DNA of 64,000 nt from Pseudomonas lalucatii (GCF_018398425.1 NZ_JADPMV010000001.1:620001-684000), one strand, 5' to 3'; positions 1-13,273 are shown, counted from the stretch's first letter. Numbers and translations: made by a program. The notes: a model not told the origin generated them from the sequence alone.

Positions 1-1137
1 CACGGCATCGGCCACCAGGCCGGCGAGATAATCGGTCTTGCCCTCCTCGGGCAGCGGCGTCAGGGCCACGTCGGGCTCCCAGGGCATGCCCGGCTTGAGC
101 GCGGCGAGCTTGCTGGCGAACTTGTCGAGGAAGCTGTCGACCACATCCTCGTGGACGAAGAGGATCTTCAGGGCGGTGCAGCGCTGGCCGTTGAACGACA
201 GGGCGCCGGTGAGCGCCTCGCTCACCGCGTTGTCCAGGTCGACCTCGGGCAGGACGATGCCCGGGTTCTTCGCGTCCAGGCCCAGGGCCGCGCGCAGGCG
301 GTGCGGCCGCGGGTGCAGCTTCTTCAGCGCACTGGCGCCCTTGTGCGTGCCGATGAAGGCGAACACGTCGATCTTGCCGCTGGCCATCAGCGCGCTGACC
401 GCCTCGCGACCACCGCTGTAGATGACGTTGATCACCCCGGCCGGGAAGCTGTCGCGGAATGCCTCGAGCAGCGGACGGATCAGCAGCACGCCGAACTTGG
501 CCGGCTTGAACACCACGGTGTTGCCCATGATCAGTGCCGGGATCAGGGTGGTGAAGGTCTCGTTCAGCGGGTAGTTGTACGGCCCCATGCACAGGGTCAC
601 ACCCAGCGGCATCCGGCGGATCTGGCCGAGGGTGTCCTGCTCCAGCTCGAAGCGGCTGGAGCGGCGGTCCAGCTCCTTCAGGGCGCCGATGGTGTCGACG
701 ATGTAGTCGCAGGTGCGGTCGAACTCCTTCTGCGAATCCTTGAGGTTCTTGCCGATCTCCCACATCAGCAGCTTGACCACCTGCTCGCGCTGCTCGCGCA
801 TACGCACCAGGAAGGCCTCGACATGGGCGATGCGCTCGGCCACGCGCAGGGTCGGCCAGGCGCCCTGGCCATTGTCGTAGGCGCGCACCGCCGCATCCAG
901 GGCCTGCAGCGCCGCCTCGGCGTCGAGCTCCGGCGTGCTGCCGAGCATCACCTGCCGGTCGCCCTGCTCGGTCGCCAGGAACACCGGGCTGCGCACCGGC
1001 GCCAGGGGCCCCTCCCAGCGGCGCAGCTGGCCATCGACCAGGTAGTCGCGCTGCTCGATCGGCTCGCCGAGGCGATAGGCCTCGGGAATTTCGGCCAGGG
1101 TGGGGAACAGCGCGCTGAGACGGCTTGCGGTGGTCAT
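1..1137 (-). CDS. gapN: NADP-dependent glyceraldehyde-3-phosphate dehydrogenase, GAPN type (3' end outside window)
   Basis: Aldehyde dehydrogenase superfamily protein, expected to oxidise glyceraldehyde-3-phosphate directly to 3-phosphoglycerate with NADP, bypassing the ATP-yielding steps. The first 379 residues are present; the family is usually about 480-540, so the C-terminus lies left of the window. Visible: the N-terminal VDGQLRRWEGP segment typical of GAPN rather than generic ALDHs, the MGPYNYPLNE cofactor-fold motif, and the nucleophile in FNGQRCTALK (Cys320). The usual ELGGK motif reads LGLDAKNP, as in a GAPN subgroup, but with Asp where I expect Glu. Last gene of a minus-strand series pyk - small ORF - eno - gapN, with a 92-base gap after eno. 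Assignment as GAPN is strong by motif; substrate is inferred. Confidence 0.8.
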   Translation of the reverse strand, partial: MTTASRLSALFPTLAEIPEAYRLGEPIEQRDYLVDGQLRRWEGPLAPVRSPVFLATEQGDRQVMLGSTPELDAEAALQALDAAVRAYDNGQGAWPTLRVAERIAHVEAFLVRMREQREQVVKLLMWEIGKNLKDSQKEFDRTCDYIVDTIGALKELDRRSSRFELEQDTLGQIRRMPLGVTLCMGPYNYPLNETFTTLIPALIMGNTVVFKPAKFGVLLIRPLLEAFRDSFPAGVINVIYSGGREAVSALMASGKIDVFAFIGTHKGASALKKLHPRPHRLRAALGLDAKNPGIVLPEVDLDNAVSEALTGALSFNGQRCTALKILFVHEDVVDSFLDKFASKLAALKPGMPWEPDVALTPLPEEGKTDYLAGLVADAV

Positions 1138-1229
1138 GGCATTACCTCATCTGATTGCGAGTGGGCGGAGGCCAGCGTTGACTGGCGCCCCGCGCCCGGT
1201 GCGAACAACAGCTCCGACGGAAACCGGCA

Positions 1230-2706
<1,477 letters not shown>

Positions 2707-2720
2707 AGACACCCCCTGGA

Positions 2721-4169
2721 TCAGCAAATTGCGTCGCCCACGCGGACCACCCGCAGGCAGTTGGTGCCGCCCTGGGCATTGGCGTAATCACCGCGCGAGA
2801 TCAGCAGGTGATCACCCGCCTCCACCACGCCACGGCGCACCAGCTCGTCGACGGCACGGGCATTGACCTCGTCCACCGGAAAGCTGTCGCAATCGAACGG
2901 AATGGTCTGCACGCCGCGGAACAGGGTCACGCGGTTCTGCGTGCGCGGGTTGCGCGAGAAGGCGTAGATCGGCAGGTGCGAGCGAATCCGCGACATCAGC
3001 CGCGGCGTGTCGCCGCTCTCGGTCATGCAGATGATCGCCTTGACCCCGTGCAGGTGGTTGGCCGCGTACATGGCGGCCATGGCGATCGACTCGTCGATCT
3101 TGTGGAACACCTCGTCCATACGGTGCTTGGAGCGATGGGTCTGCGGGTGCTTCTCCGCTCCGACTATGACCCGACGCATGGCCTCGACCGTTTCGATCGG
3201 GTAGGCGCCGGCGGCGGTCTCGGCCGAGAGCATCACCGCGTCGGTGCCGTCGAGTACCGCGTTGGCCACGTCGAACACCTCGGCGCGGGTCGGCATCGAC
3301 TGGGTGATCATCGACTCCATCATCTGCGTGGCGGTGATCACGATGCGATTCAGGGTCCGGGCACGCTCGATGATCAGCTTCTGCACCGCCACCAGCTCGG
3401 CGTCGCCGATCTCCACGCCCAGGTCGCCGCGCGCCACCATCACGCCCTCGGAGGCCTCGATGATGGCATCCAGCACGCGCGGATCACCGACCGTCTCGGC
3501 GCGCTCGATCTTGGCGATCAGGCCGGCCTCGCCGCCGGCCTCGCGCAACAGGCGGCGGGCCTGCTGCATATCGGCGGCATCGCGCGGGAAGGACACCGCC
3601 AGGTAGTCGACCTGCATGGCGGCGGCAGTGTGGATGTCGGCGCAATCCTTCTCGGTCAGGGCCGAGGCCGAGAGACCGCCGCCCTTGCGGTTGATGCCCT
3701 TGTTGTTGGACAGCGGGCCGCCGACCAGCACCTCGCAGAACAGCTTGCCGCCCTCGACCCGCAGCACCTTGAGTTCGATCCGTCCGTCGTCCAACAGCAG
3801 GATGTCGTCCGGGCGGCTGTCGCTGATCAGCGCCTCGTAATCGATGCCGACGGCGTTCTCGTCGCCGGCATGCTTGTCCAGCCCGGCATCGAGCACGAAG
3901 ACCTGGCCCTTGCGCAGCTGCACCTTGCCCGCGGCGAAACGGGCTATGCGGATCTTCGGCCCCTGCAGGTCGGCCAGCACGGCGACGAAGCGACCGTGCT
4001 TGCGCGCCATCTCGCGCACCAGATCGGCGCGAGCGACGTGCTCCTCGGCGCTGCCATGGGAGAAGTTCAGGCGCACCACATCGACCCCGGCCAGCACCAG
4101 GCCCTCGATGGCCTCGGGCGACTGCGTGGCCGGCCCCAGGGTGGCGACAATTTTCGTTCTTCGCTGCAT
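2721..4169 (-). CDS. pyk: Pyruvate kinase
   Basis: Transfers phosphate from phosphoenolpyruvate to ADP, the last step of lower glycolysis. 482 residues, full length. The N-terminal [14 protein letters not shown] and VVRLNFSHG motifs, [11 protein letters not shown] with the active-site Lys, [12 protein letters not shown] and the [11 protein letters not shown] helix are all present, followed by the C-terminal regulatory domain with [14 protein letters not shown]. It resembles the PykA form of pseudomonads more than PykF. It heads the pyk - small ORF - eno - gapN series and has a 388-base upstream region containing a promoter that almost duplicates the lamB promoter, pointing to joint regulation with sugar uptake. 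Confidence 0.95.
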   Translation of the reverse strand: MQRRTKIVATLGPATQSPEAIEGLVLAGVDVVRLNFSHGSAEEHVARADLVREMARKHGRFVAVLADLQGPKIRIARFAAGKVQLRKGQVFVLDAGLDKHAGDENAVGIDYEALISDSRPDDILLLDDGRIELKVLRVEGGKLFCEVLVGGPLSNNKGINRKGGGLSASALTEKDCADIHTAAAMQVDYLAVSFPRDAADMQQARRLLREAGGEAGLIAKIERAETVGDPRVLDAIIEASEGVMVARGDLGVEIGDAELVAVQKLIIERARTLNRIVITATQMMESMITQSMPTRAEVFDVANAVLDGTDAVMLSAETAAGAYPIETVEAMRRVIVGAEKHPQTHRSKHRMDEVFHKIDESIAMAAMYAANHLHGVKAIICMTESGDTPRLMSRIRSHLPIYAFSRNPRTQNRVTLFRGVQTIPFDCDSFPVDEVNARAVDELVRRGVVEAGDHLLISRGDYANAQGGTNCLRVVRVGDAIC

Positions 4170-4557
4170 AGCTGAGCGTCCTCAAAGACGTGCGTGACGG
4201 ACTGGACCAGCGAGGGCCGAGCGAAGCCGACAGGGACCGGCGCGTGTTGCACCGAGGTCCGCCGCCGTGAACCCAATCGCCCAATCACATGGTTGCTTTA
4301 ACAAACTACGCTATTGATACTCGGATCAAATGCATTTATCAAGACAAAATGTTGTAATAAAACAACATAAAGACAATGGACCGCCGAGCAGAACCCGAGG
4401 CGCGCGACTGGGCGCCGACGAAGAGCCGGAGCGCCGGGCTCGACCACAGCGCGGCGCAGCCGCCAGGCGATCGAGCAAGTCGCTACGGGAAGGATGTGAC
4501 TGCCGGCGCCGGCGCACAGGGCGCACGCGCAGCCGAGCCGGAACGGTCGCCGGGGCA
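4170..4557. other. Intergenic region carrying the pyk promoter and leader
   Basis: No credible gene. The pyk-proximal third is GC-rich leader; 4290-4368 is AT-rich and holds the promoter and operators described separately; the mutarotase-proximal part shows no clear terminator with a T-run. Confidence 0.7.
4290..4368 (-). promoter_or_regulatory. pyk promoter with two operator-like palindromes
   Basis: Read on the minus strand: a perfect inverted repeat with arms ATGTTGT/ACAACAT around 6 bases (4349-4368), then -35 TTGATA (4342-4337), 17 bases, -10 TATCAA (4319-4314), then a second site matching TTGT-N7-ACAA at 7 of 8 positions (4304-4290) over the start region. The layout equals that upstream of lamB at 6887-6965, with the same spacings. 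TTGT-N7-ACAA resembles the published HexR operator form; the upstream palindrome has a 6-base centre and may belong to another regulator such as GltR. Confidence 0.6.
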
Positions 4558-5469
4558 TCAGCCCCGCCGCGCATGCAGGCGCAACACCCCTTGCTCGCCG
4601 GCCTGCAGGCTCAGGCTATCGGGGCCGCAGCTGGCCGCCTCGACACAGAGGAAACCCAGCGCCTCGTTCCAGCCGACATCGGTCAGCGGCCGACTGCCGG
4701 GATGCCAGACCACAGTGTTGGCGCCACCAGCGGTATCCAGCAGCAGACGCCGCTGCCACTCCAGATCCAGCAGCTGCAGCTCACCGGCGCGCCGGAAGAT
4801 CCGGTGGCAGCCGCCCTCGATACGCAGCCCGCCCTGCTGCAGGCAGTCGCCACGACTGAGCAGGTCGTAGCCCGGGGCGCCTTCCAGGCCGAGCAGCGCC
4901 ACCCGCGCCACATCGCCGACCCGCCAATAGGCATGCAGAGCGTGACTCAGCCGGCAGGGCTCACTGTCGGCGTGCCGGGTCACCAGGCGCAACGCCATCC
5001 GCTCGCCCAGCTCGGCCTCCAGGGTCACCTGCCAGTCGCACAGCTCCAGCCGCCAGCGCAGGCTCACGCCCTGCCCGTGCACCTCGCCGGACACCAGCTG
5101 CCAATCGCTCAGACGCGCCCAGCCATGGGACGGCCAGCCGCTCTCGGTGGGATGCCGGCCGAACCAGGGCCAACAGATCGGCACGCCGCCGCGAATGGGG
5201 CCATGGGGCTGCCAGCGACTGGCACACCACAGCCAGGGCCTGTCGCCGCTGGGCTGGAAATGCAGCAACTGCGCACCCTGGCGACTGAACACCGCACGGC
5301 AACGAGGGTGCTCGACCAACAGCAACTCACGCCCCTGGTGCGTCACCCAGCGCAGCGCCGGCCCTCCGGCAGACGGAAACAACTCAGCCAGGGGATGCCC
5401 CGCGGCACCCCCTGGCTGAGTCGCCGATACGCCCTGCGGCGTACCGGGTAGCGGCCTATGCGACGACAT
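4558..5469 (-). CDS. D-hexose-6-phosphate mutarotase (aldose 1-epimerase family, YeaD-like)
   Basis: Expected to interconvert alpha and beta anomers of hexose 6-phosphates, feeding glucose-6-phosphate dehydrogenase. 303 residues. The diagnostic segment is RGGVPICWPWFG followed by SHGWAR; SHALHAYW carries the likely catalytic His and DVGWNEALGFLCVE the likely Glu. It starts 21 bases after the lamB stop on the same strand, so it is probably cotranscribed with the porin. In related pseudomonads a gene of this family sits in the same glucose transport locus. The extreme N-terminus before PLAELFPSAG is poorly conserved, so a slightly later start is possible. Confidence 0.85.
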   Translation of the reverse strand: MSSHRPLPGTPQGVSATQPGGAAGHPLAELFPSAGGPALRWVTHQGRELLLVEHPRCRAVFSRQGAQLLHFQPSGDRPWLWCASRWQPHGPIRGGVPICWPWFGRHPTESGWPSHGWARLSDWQLVSGEVHGQGVSLRWRLELCDWQVTLEAELGERMALRLVTRHADSEPCRLSHALHAYWRVGDVARVALLGLEGAPGYDLLSRGDCLQQGGLRIEGGCHRIFRRAGELQLLDLEWQRRLLLDTAGGANTVVWHPGSRPLTDVGWNEALGFLCVEAASCGPDSLSLQAGEQGVLRLHARRG

Positions 5470-5490
5470 CGACGCTCAGCCCCATAGCCC

Positions 5491-6855
<1,365 letters not shown>

Positions 6856-6886
6856 TTACGCAGACCGCGCAGAAGCCCATAAAATG

Positions 6887-6965
6887 TTGTTAACATAACA
6901 AGGCGCGCTATTGATACACGTAACAGGCTCCGTGATCAAGGCAATAACTTGTTATAAAACAACAT
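6887..6965 (-). promoter_or_regulatory. lamB promoter with two operator-like palindromes
   Basis: On the minus strand: an upstream site TTGT-N6-ACAA (6949-6962) inside ATGTTGTTTTATAACAA, -35 TTGATC (6939-6934), 17 bases, -10 TATCAAT (6916-6910), then the perfect palindrome TTGTTAACATAACAA (6887-6901) around the expected start. The last fits TTGT-N7-ACAA, the HexR form, and its position suggests repression; the site upstream of -35 is placed for activation or looping. Confidence 0.6.
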
Positions 6966-7044
6966 TTATAGAGGAGTTCTACGCCTCGCCGCGGCCGCTC
7001 CGGGAGCACCGCATCGGCAGATCCCGGGCCGCGATCCCATGCAC

Positions 7045-8202
<1,158 letters not shown>

Positions 8203-8212
8203 TTCGTTTCTC

Positions 8213-9046
8213 CTAACCTTTAACCGCGCCGGCGGTGAGCCCACGCAGGAAATACTTGCCGGCCAGCACGTAGACCACCAGGGTGGGCAGGCCGGCGATC
8301 ATCGCCGCGGCCATGTCGACGTTGTATTCCTTGACCCCGGTGCTGGTGTTGACCAGGTTGTTCAGCGCCACGGTGATGGGCTGGGTGTCGCCGCTGGCGA
8401 ACACCACGCCGAACAGGAAGTCGTTCCAGATCTGGGTGAACTGCCAGATCAGGCAGACCATGATGATCGGCACCGACATCGGCAGCAGGATCTTGCCGAA
8501 GATGGTGAAGAAGCCCGCGCCGTCCAGGCGCGCCGCGCGCACCAGGGCATCGGGGATGCTCACGTAGTAGTTGCGGAAGAACAGCGTGGTGAAGGCCAGG
8601 CCGTAGACCACGTGGATCAGCACCAGACCGCCGGTGGTGTTGGCCAGGCCGAGCTGGCCGAGGGTGAAGGAGGCCGGCAGCAGCACCACCTGGAACGGCA
8701 GGAAGCAGCCGAACAGCAGCAGGCCGAAGAACAGCTGCGAGCCGCGGAAGCGCCACATCGCCAGGACGTAGCCGTTGAGGGCACCGAGCAGGGTCGAGAT
8801 CAGTACCGCCGGCACGGTGATCTTCACCGAGTTCCAGAAGAAGCCGCCGACACTGTCCCAGGCCTTCAGCCAGCCGATGGCGGTGAACAGCTCGGGCCAG
8901 GACAGCAGGTTGCCGGTGCGGATGTCGTCCGGGGTCTTGAAGCTGGTGAGCAGCATGATCAGCAGCGGGATCAGGTAGACCGCGCAGGCCACCAGCAGGG
9001 TCGCGTAGATCGCCACGCGGCCCGGGGTCAGAGCACGCTTAGTCAT
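8213..9046 (-). CDS. gtsC: Glucose ABC transporter permease
   Basis: Inner-membrane permease subunit (gltG), 277 residues with about six membrane segments, the first at VAIYATLLVACAVYLIPLL. The loop contacting the ATPase is AARLDGAGFFTIFGKILLP, the EAA motif of MalG-like permeases. Its start overlaps the end of gtsB by 8 bases, indicating translational coupling; the stop is 10 bases before gtsD. Confidence 0.93.
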   Translation of the reverse strand: MTKRALTPGRVAIYATLLVACAVYLIPLLIMLLTSFKTPDDIRTGNLLSWPELFTAIGWLKAWDSVGGFFWNSVKITVPAVLISTLLGALNGYVLAMWRFRGSQLFFGLLLFGCFLPFQVVLLPASFTLGQLGLANTTGGLVLIHVVYGLAFTTLFFRNYYVSIPDALVRAARLDGAGFFTIFGKILLPMSVPIIMVCLIWQFTQIWNDFLFGVVFASGDTQPITVALNNLVNTSTGVKEYNVDMAAAMIAGLPTLVVYVLAGKYFLRGLTAGAVKG

Positions 9047-9947
9047 GGCGCTTGTTCCTCAGTTCGGAGTACAGGTACGGCACCAGGATCGCCAGCACCG
9101 CGCCGAGCATCAGGATCGCGCTGGCGGCGCCGAGGCCCATCTGGCCGCGGGTGAAGGTGTGGGCGTACATGAACATCGCCGGCAGGTCGGAGGAGTAGCC
9201 CGGGCCGCCGGCGGTCATCGAGGCGACCAGATCGAAACTCTTGATTGCGATGTGGGCGAGGATCATCAGGGCGCTGAAGAACACCGGCCCCAGGCTCGGC
9301 AGGACGATGCGCAGGTAGATGGCCGGCAGGCTGGCGCCGTCCACCTGGGCGGCGCGGATGATCGACTGGTCGACGCCGCGCAGGCCGGCGAGGAACAGCG
9401 CCATGACGAAGCCGGAGGCCTGCCACACGGCGGCCATCACCAGGCAGTACACCACGTACTGCGGGTCCACCAGCCAGTCGAAACGAACGCCTTCCCAGCC
9501 CCAGTCGCGCAGCAGCTTGTCCAGGCCCAGGCCGGGATTGAGCAGCCACTTCCAGGCGGTGCCGGTGACGATCATCGACAGCGCCATGGGGTAGAGGAAG
9601 ATGGTGCGGATGAACCCTTCGCGGCGGATGCGCTGATCCAGCAGCACCGCCAGCAGCACGCCCAGCACTAGGCTGATGGTGATGAACAGGCCGCCGAAAA
9701 CCATCAGGTTCTTGCTCGCCACCCACCAGCGGTCGTTGTCCAGCAGGCGCTGGTACTGCTCCAGGCCGACCCACTTGTAGCTGGGCATGAAGCGCGAGTT
9801 GGTGAACGACAGCAGCAGGGTCCACAGGATGTAGCCGTAGAAGCCGACCGTAATGATCAGCATGCTCGGCGACAGCACCAGCTTCGGCAGCCAGCGCTGC
9901 ACTGCGTCCTGCCTTGATGCCTTGGTAAAGACTGCGATTGAGCTCAT
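9039..9947 (-). CDS. gtsB: Glucose ABC transporter permease
   Basis: Partner permease (gltF), 302 residues, about six membrane segments after a cytoplasmic N-terminus (MSSIAVFTKASRQDAV...). The EAA-type loop is AAQVDGASLPAIYLRIVLP, typical of MalF/UgpA-like subunits without MalF's large periplasmic loop. It lies 127 bases after gtsA, a gap occupied by two hairpins that may let the binding protein be made in excess over the membrane subunits. Confidence 0.93.
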   Translation of the reverse strand: MSSIAVFTKASRQDAVQRWLPKLVLSPSMLIITVGFYGYILWTLLLSFTNSRFMPSYKWVGLEQYQRLLDNDRWWVASKNLMVFGGLFITISLVLGVLLAVLLDQRIRREGFIRTIFLYPMALSMIVTGTAWKWLLNPGLGLDKLLRDWGWEGVRFDWLVDPQYVVYCLVMAAVWQASGFVMALFLAGLRGVDQSIIRAAQVDGASLPAIYLRIVLPSLGPVFFSALMILAHIAIKSFDLVASMTAGGPGYSSDLPAMFMYAHTFTRGQMGLGAASAILMLGAVLAILVPYLYSELRNKRHD

Positions 9948-9990
9948 AACACAGGTCCATCACGTCGAGGGGAACGAATTCGGGGCGCAC

Positions 9991-10064
9991 CTATCCACGG
10001 CGCGGTTTGCACCGCACCGGGATAGCCGGGTCACCTGAAGAGAGCCGCCGGGCTGGCCGGCGGC
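9991..10064 (-). repeat. Two intercistronic hairpins between gtsA and gtsB
   Basis: A perfect 8-bp stem GCCGCCGG/CCGGCGGC with 5-base loop (10044-10064) directly follows gtsA, and a nested stem CTATCC/GGATAG (9991-9996 with 10020-10025) enclosing GCGGT/ACCGC lies just downstream. No T-run follows, so they look like mRNA-stabilising or partly terminating structures. Confidence 0.5.
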
Positions 10065-10074
10065 CAGGATTGGC

Positions 10075-11328
10075 CTACTGCACAGCCTTGATCGCGGCGG
10101 CCAGTTGCTGCGCGGCGCGCTGCGGATCGCCTTGCGGGTCGTTGAAGAAGTTGGTCACCACGTCGAACACCGCGCCCTGCACGTAGCTGGAAGCGGCCAT
10201 GCCGTGGGCCAGGCTCGGCTGCAGGCCGCCGTTGCCGGCCGCCTCCTTGAAGTCGGCCATGGAGGCCTGGGCGCAGGCGTCGAAGCCGCTCATGTCCTGG
10301 TCCAGGCGCACCGGGATCGAGCCCTTGTTGAGGTTGAAGAACTCCTGGAACTGCGGCGACATGACGGTCTCGGCCAGATCGGCCTGCGCCTTGCGGTTGT
10401 CGGCGTCGCCGAGCTTGAACATGGCCAGCGAATCGATGTTGTAGGCGAAGCTGCCCTGGGTGCCAGGGAACGGCAGGCACTGATAGTCCTTGCCCGCCAC
10501 CTTGCCGGCGGCGCTCCACTCGCTCTTGGCCCAGTCGCCCATCACCTGCATGCCGGCCTTGCCGTTGATCACCAGGCCGGTGGCGGCGTTCCAGTCGCGG
10601 CCGGCGGCGTTGGCGTCGATGTAGCCGCGTAGCCGCTTCAGGGCGGCGAAGGCCTCGACCATCTTCGGCCCGGTGAGGGTCGCCTCGTCCTGCTCGACGA
10701 AGGCCTTGTGGAAGCCCTCGGCGCCCAGGACGCTGAACACCAGGTCCTCGAACACGGTGCTGTCCTGCCAGGGCTGGCCGCCGTGGGCCAGGGGAATGAA
10801 GCCGGCGGCCTTGAGCTTCTCAGCGGCGGCGAAGAACTCCTCGAGGGTGGTCGGCGGCGTGGCACCGGCCTGGGCGAAGACTTCGGGGTTGATCCACAGC
10901 CAGTTGACCCGGTGCACGTTGACCGGCACGGCCACGTAATCGCCCTCGTACTTCATCACGTTGGCCACCTGCGCCGGCAGCAGCCGATCCCAGCCCTGCC
11001 GCTCGGCGACGCCGTTGAGCTCGGTCAGCAGGCCCAGCTCGCCCCACTCCTGGATGTCCGGCCCCTTGATCTGCGCGGCGGCCGGCGGGTTGCCGGAGAC
11101 GGCGCGGGTCTTCAGCACGGTCATGGCCGCCTCGCCACCGCCGCCGGCGACGGCGAAGTCCTTCCAGCTGTGGCCTTTTTCCTCGACCAGTTTCTGCAGG
11201 GTATCGGCAGCGCGCTTCTCGCCGCCGGAGGTCCACCAGTGCAGCACTTCGACTTCACCGGCATGGGCCGCCAGCGGCAGCAGGTAGGCGAGGGAAACGG
11301 CAGTTGTCAGGCGGGAGAACGCATTCAT
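10075..11328 (-). CDS. gtsA: Glucose ABC transporter periplasmic binding protein
   Basis: Captures glucose in the periplasm for the GtsBCD importer (also called gltB). 417 residues with signal peptide [23 protein letters not shown], then the extracellular solute-binding family 1 fold: [51 protein letters not shown], and [13 protein letters not shown]. The start at MNAFSRL has a GAAGG ribosome site; an upstream in-frame extension lacks a signal sequence. The leader carries AACAACAAGAA, a Crc/Hfq-type site overlapping the ribosome site region, and a long upstream inverted repeat may bind an activator. Confidence 0.94.
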   Translation of the reverse strand: MNAFSRLTTAVSLAYLLPLAAHAGEVEVLHWWTSGGEKRAADTLQKLVEEKGHSWKDFAVAGGGGEAAMTVLKTRAVSGNPPAAAQIKGPDIQEWGELGLLTELNGVAERQGWDRLLPAQVANVMKYEGDYVAVPVNVHRVNWLWINPEVFAQAGATPPTTLEEFFAAAEKLKAAGFIPLAHGGQPWQDSTVFEDLVFSVLGAEGFHKAFVEQDEATLTGPKMVEAFAALKRLRGYIDANAAGRDWNAATGLVINGKAGMQVMGDWAKSEWSAAGKVAGKDYQCLPFPGTQGSFAYNIDSLAMFKLGDADNRKAQADLAETVMSPQFQEFFNLNKGSIPVRLDQDMSGFDACAQASMADFKEAAGNGGLQPSLAHGMAASSYVQGAVFDVVTNFFNDPQGDPQRAAQQLAAAIKAVQ

Positions 11329-11616
11329 GAACGGTACCTTCTTGTTGTTATCCACGGGATTGATGTGATCCACGGGCAAGTCTGGTGCTTGCGCTGCAGT
11401 GGATTCTATCCAGGGGCCTGGCTCTCGAGGGTAACGAAGGGATGCGCAAAGGTCACAGGCTCGTTACAAAGGCGCGCCCCTGCAACACTCCGGCCATTCG
11501 AGTGCCTGGCTGCACAGGCAGGAAGGCCCGGGCGACCTGCTCGGATCGTTCCGGGCCAACCGGAGCGCCGGGGGCGGCGCGCGCCTGTTTGGACGCATCG
11601 GCGCCCAGACAGGGGC
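11329..11616. promoter_or_regulatory. gtsA upstream region: A-rich leader site, -10 and long inverted repeat
   Basis: On the minus strand the leader has AACAACAAGAAGG (11349-11337), fitting the Crc/Hfq AAnAAnAA pattern. A -10-like TAGAAT lies at 11408-11403 without a good -35, which suggests activator dependence. Upstream of it is the inverted repeat GTAACGA-N23-TCGTTAC (11431-11437 and 11461-11467). Whether GltR or another protein binds it is not known from sequence. The rest up to the nitroreductase stop shows nothing clear. Confidence 0.45.
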
Positions 11617-12234
11617 TCAGGCGAACGCCATGACCTCGGGCAACGGTTTGCGCGGCTTCTGCGGCCAGTTGCCCCGGGCCGGGTAGCCGGCGGTGACCAG
11701 GATCACCGGAAGCTCATTGGCCGCCAGGTCGAACTCGCGCGCCACCGCCGCGGCATCGAAGCCGCTCATGGGCCCGGTTGCCAGACCCATGCCCTCGGCG
11801 GCCAACATCAGGGTCATGGCCGCCAGGGAGGCCGAACGCAACGCCTCGTCACGCTGCAGCTGCGGGTTGCCCCGGTGCGAGCCGGTGGCCGCGGCGACCC
11901 AGCCCTCGACCAGCGCCTGATCCAGGATGCCGGCCGCGACCGAGGGCTGCAGCGCCCGCGCGAGCCCCTCATGGGCCTCCAGGGTGCCGCAGACGATGTA
12001 GGTGACCGGGGCATCGAGCACCTGCTGCTGGCCGTAGGCCGCCCCGTGCAGGCGCGCCTTGGCCTCGGCGCTGCGCACGGCGATGAACTTCCAGTTCTGC
12101 AGGTTGTAGGCCGATGGTGCGCGGGCGGCCAGGCGCACCAGCTCGCTGACCTGTTCGTCCGACAGGTCGCGACTGGTGTCGTAGCGACCGGTCGATACGC
12201 GGGACTCGATGATCTGCTTGATGAAGTCGGACAT
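11617..12234 (-). CDS. Nitroreductase family FMN oxidoreductase
   Basis: Probable flavin-dependent NAD(P)H oxidoreductase of 205 residues. The FMN-contacting pattern APSAYNLQNWKFIAV after an N-terminal RVSTGRYD, and the C-terminal LPVILVTAGYP, are family hallmarks. Substrate unknown. It is 65 bases downstream of the EamA gene on the same strand, so likely part of the module controlled by the divergent MarR regulator. Such modules often handle quinones, nitro compounds or other xenobiotics; here that is only a guess. It interrupts the usual gtsA-gtrS adjacency. Confidence 0.85.
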   Translation of the reverse strand: MSDFIKQIIESRVSTGRYDTSRDLSDEQVSELVRLAARAPSAYNLQNWKFIAVRSAEAKARLHGAAYGQQQVLDAPVTYIVCGTLEAHEGLARALQPSVAAGILDQALVEGWVAAATGSHRGNPQLQRDEALRSASLAAMTLMLAAEGMGLATGPMSGFDAAAVAREFDLAANELPVILVTAGYPARGNWPQKPRKPLPEVMAFA

Positions 12235-12299
12235 GGGATTCTCCTCTGACGATGAATGATGAAGACCGCAGCGCGTGCCACGCTCGGCCAGGTTGCCGA

Positions 12300-13211
12300 T
12301 CAGCGCTGCAGTTGTGCGGCCGGCGCCGCGGGCGGTAGCGGAGCCGGCGCCGCTGAAGCCCACTGCACCGCCAGGATGCTGCCGAGCACCGCCAGCAGGC
12401 CCAGCAGCGACAGGCCGGTCAGGCTCTGGCCGAGCAGCGCCCAGCCGAGGACCACCGCGGTCAGGGGGCTGAGCAGGCCCAGCGAGGACACCGCGACCGG
12501 CGTCAGCCGGGCGATGCCGCGAAACCACAGGGCATAGGCCAGCAGCGCGCCGAACAACGACAGGTAGGCATAGGCCAGACACTGGCTGAGGCTCAAGCTC
12601 GGCAACGGCGGGTCGAGACGCCAGGCCACCGGCGCCAGCAGCAGCCCGCCGAGCAGCAACTGCCAGCCGGTGAAGGCCAGCAGCGGCACCTGCGGGCGCC
12701 AGCGCCGCGCCAGGTAGGTCCCGGCCGCCATGCAGGCGGTGCCGACGAAGGCCGCGGCAATGCCGAGCGAATCCCACACGGCCCCCGGCGCCAGTAGCAG
12801 CGCGGCCATGCCGGCCACCCCCAGCGCGCCAGCGCCCAGGGCCAGGTTGGCCGGCCGGCGACTGTCCAGCCCCCACACCAGGCCCATCACCAGCAGCGGC
12901 TGCAAAGCACCGACTACGGCCGCCAGGCCGCCGGGCAGGCGGTAGGCGGCGACGAACAGCAGGGCCTGGAAGAAGCCGATGTTCAGCGCCGCGAGCACGG
13001 CCAGGCGAAACCAGGCCGCACGGCCGGGCCAGTGCCGGCTGTACAGCACCAGCAACAAGCCGGCAGGCAGGCAGCGCAGCAGCGCGGCGGTGAAGGGCCG
13101 GTCCGGCGGCAACAACTCGGTGGTGACGATATAGGTCGAGCCCCAGATGGCCGGTGCCAGGGCGGTGATCAGCACATCGACCCAGGGCAGGGGTGCTTGC
13201 TTGCTGCTCAT
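12300..13211 (-). CDS. EamA/DMT-family transporter
   Basis: Inner-membrane drug/metabolite-type transporter, 303 residues, about ten hydrophobic helices in two repeated EamA halves (first half starts WVDVLITALAPAIWGSTYIVTTELLP, where the WGS motif is typical). C-terminal tail rich in Ala and Pro. Substrate unknown. Divergent from the MarR regulator with a 78-base spacer that holds a perfect palindrome, so likely its direct target; the nitroreductase follows on the same strand. Confidence 0.85.
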   Translation of the reverse strand: MSSKQAPLPWVDVLITALAPAIWGSTYIVTTELLPPDRPFTAALLRCLPAGLLLVLYSRHWPGRAAWFRLAVLAALNIGFFQALLFVAAYRLPGGLAAVVGALQPLLVMGLVWGLDSRRPANLALGAGALGVAGMAALLLAPGAVWDSLGIAAAFVGTACMAAGTYLARRWRPQVPLLAFTGWQLLLGGLLLAPVAWRLDPPLPSLSLSQCLAYAYLSLFGALLAYALWFRGIARLTPVAVSSLGLLSPLTAVVLGWALLGQSLTGLSLLGLLAVLGSILAVQWASAAPAPLPPAAPAAQLQR

Positions 13212-13257
13212 GCAATTACCTTCAATTCAAGATAAAATCAGAGCCTCGCACAGAATA

Positions 13258-13273
13258 ATCTTGATATCAAGAT
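13258..13273. promoter_or_regulatory. MarR-type palindromic operator
   Basis: Perfect 16-bp palindrome ATCTTGATATCAAGAT in the EamA/MarR divergent spacer; a further half site TCAAGAT lies at 13227-13233. Size, AT content and place fit a MarR dimer site controlling both directions. Confidence 0.65.
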
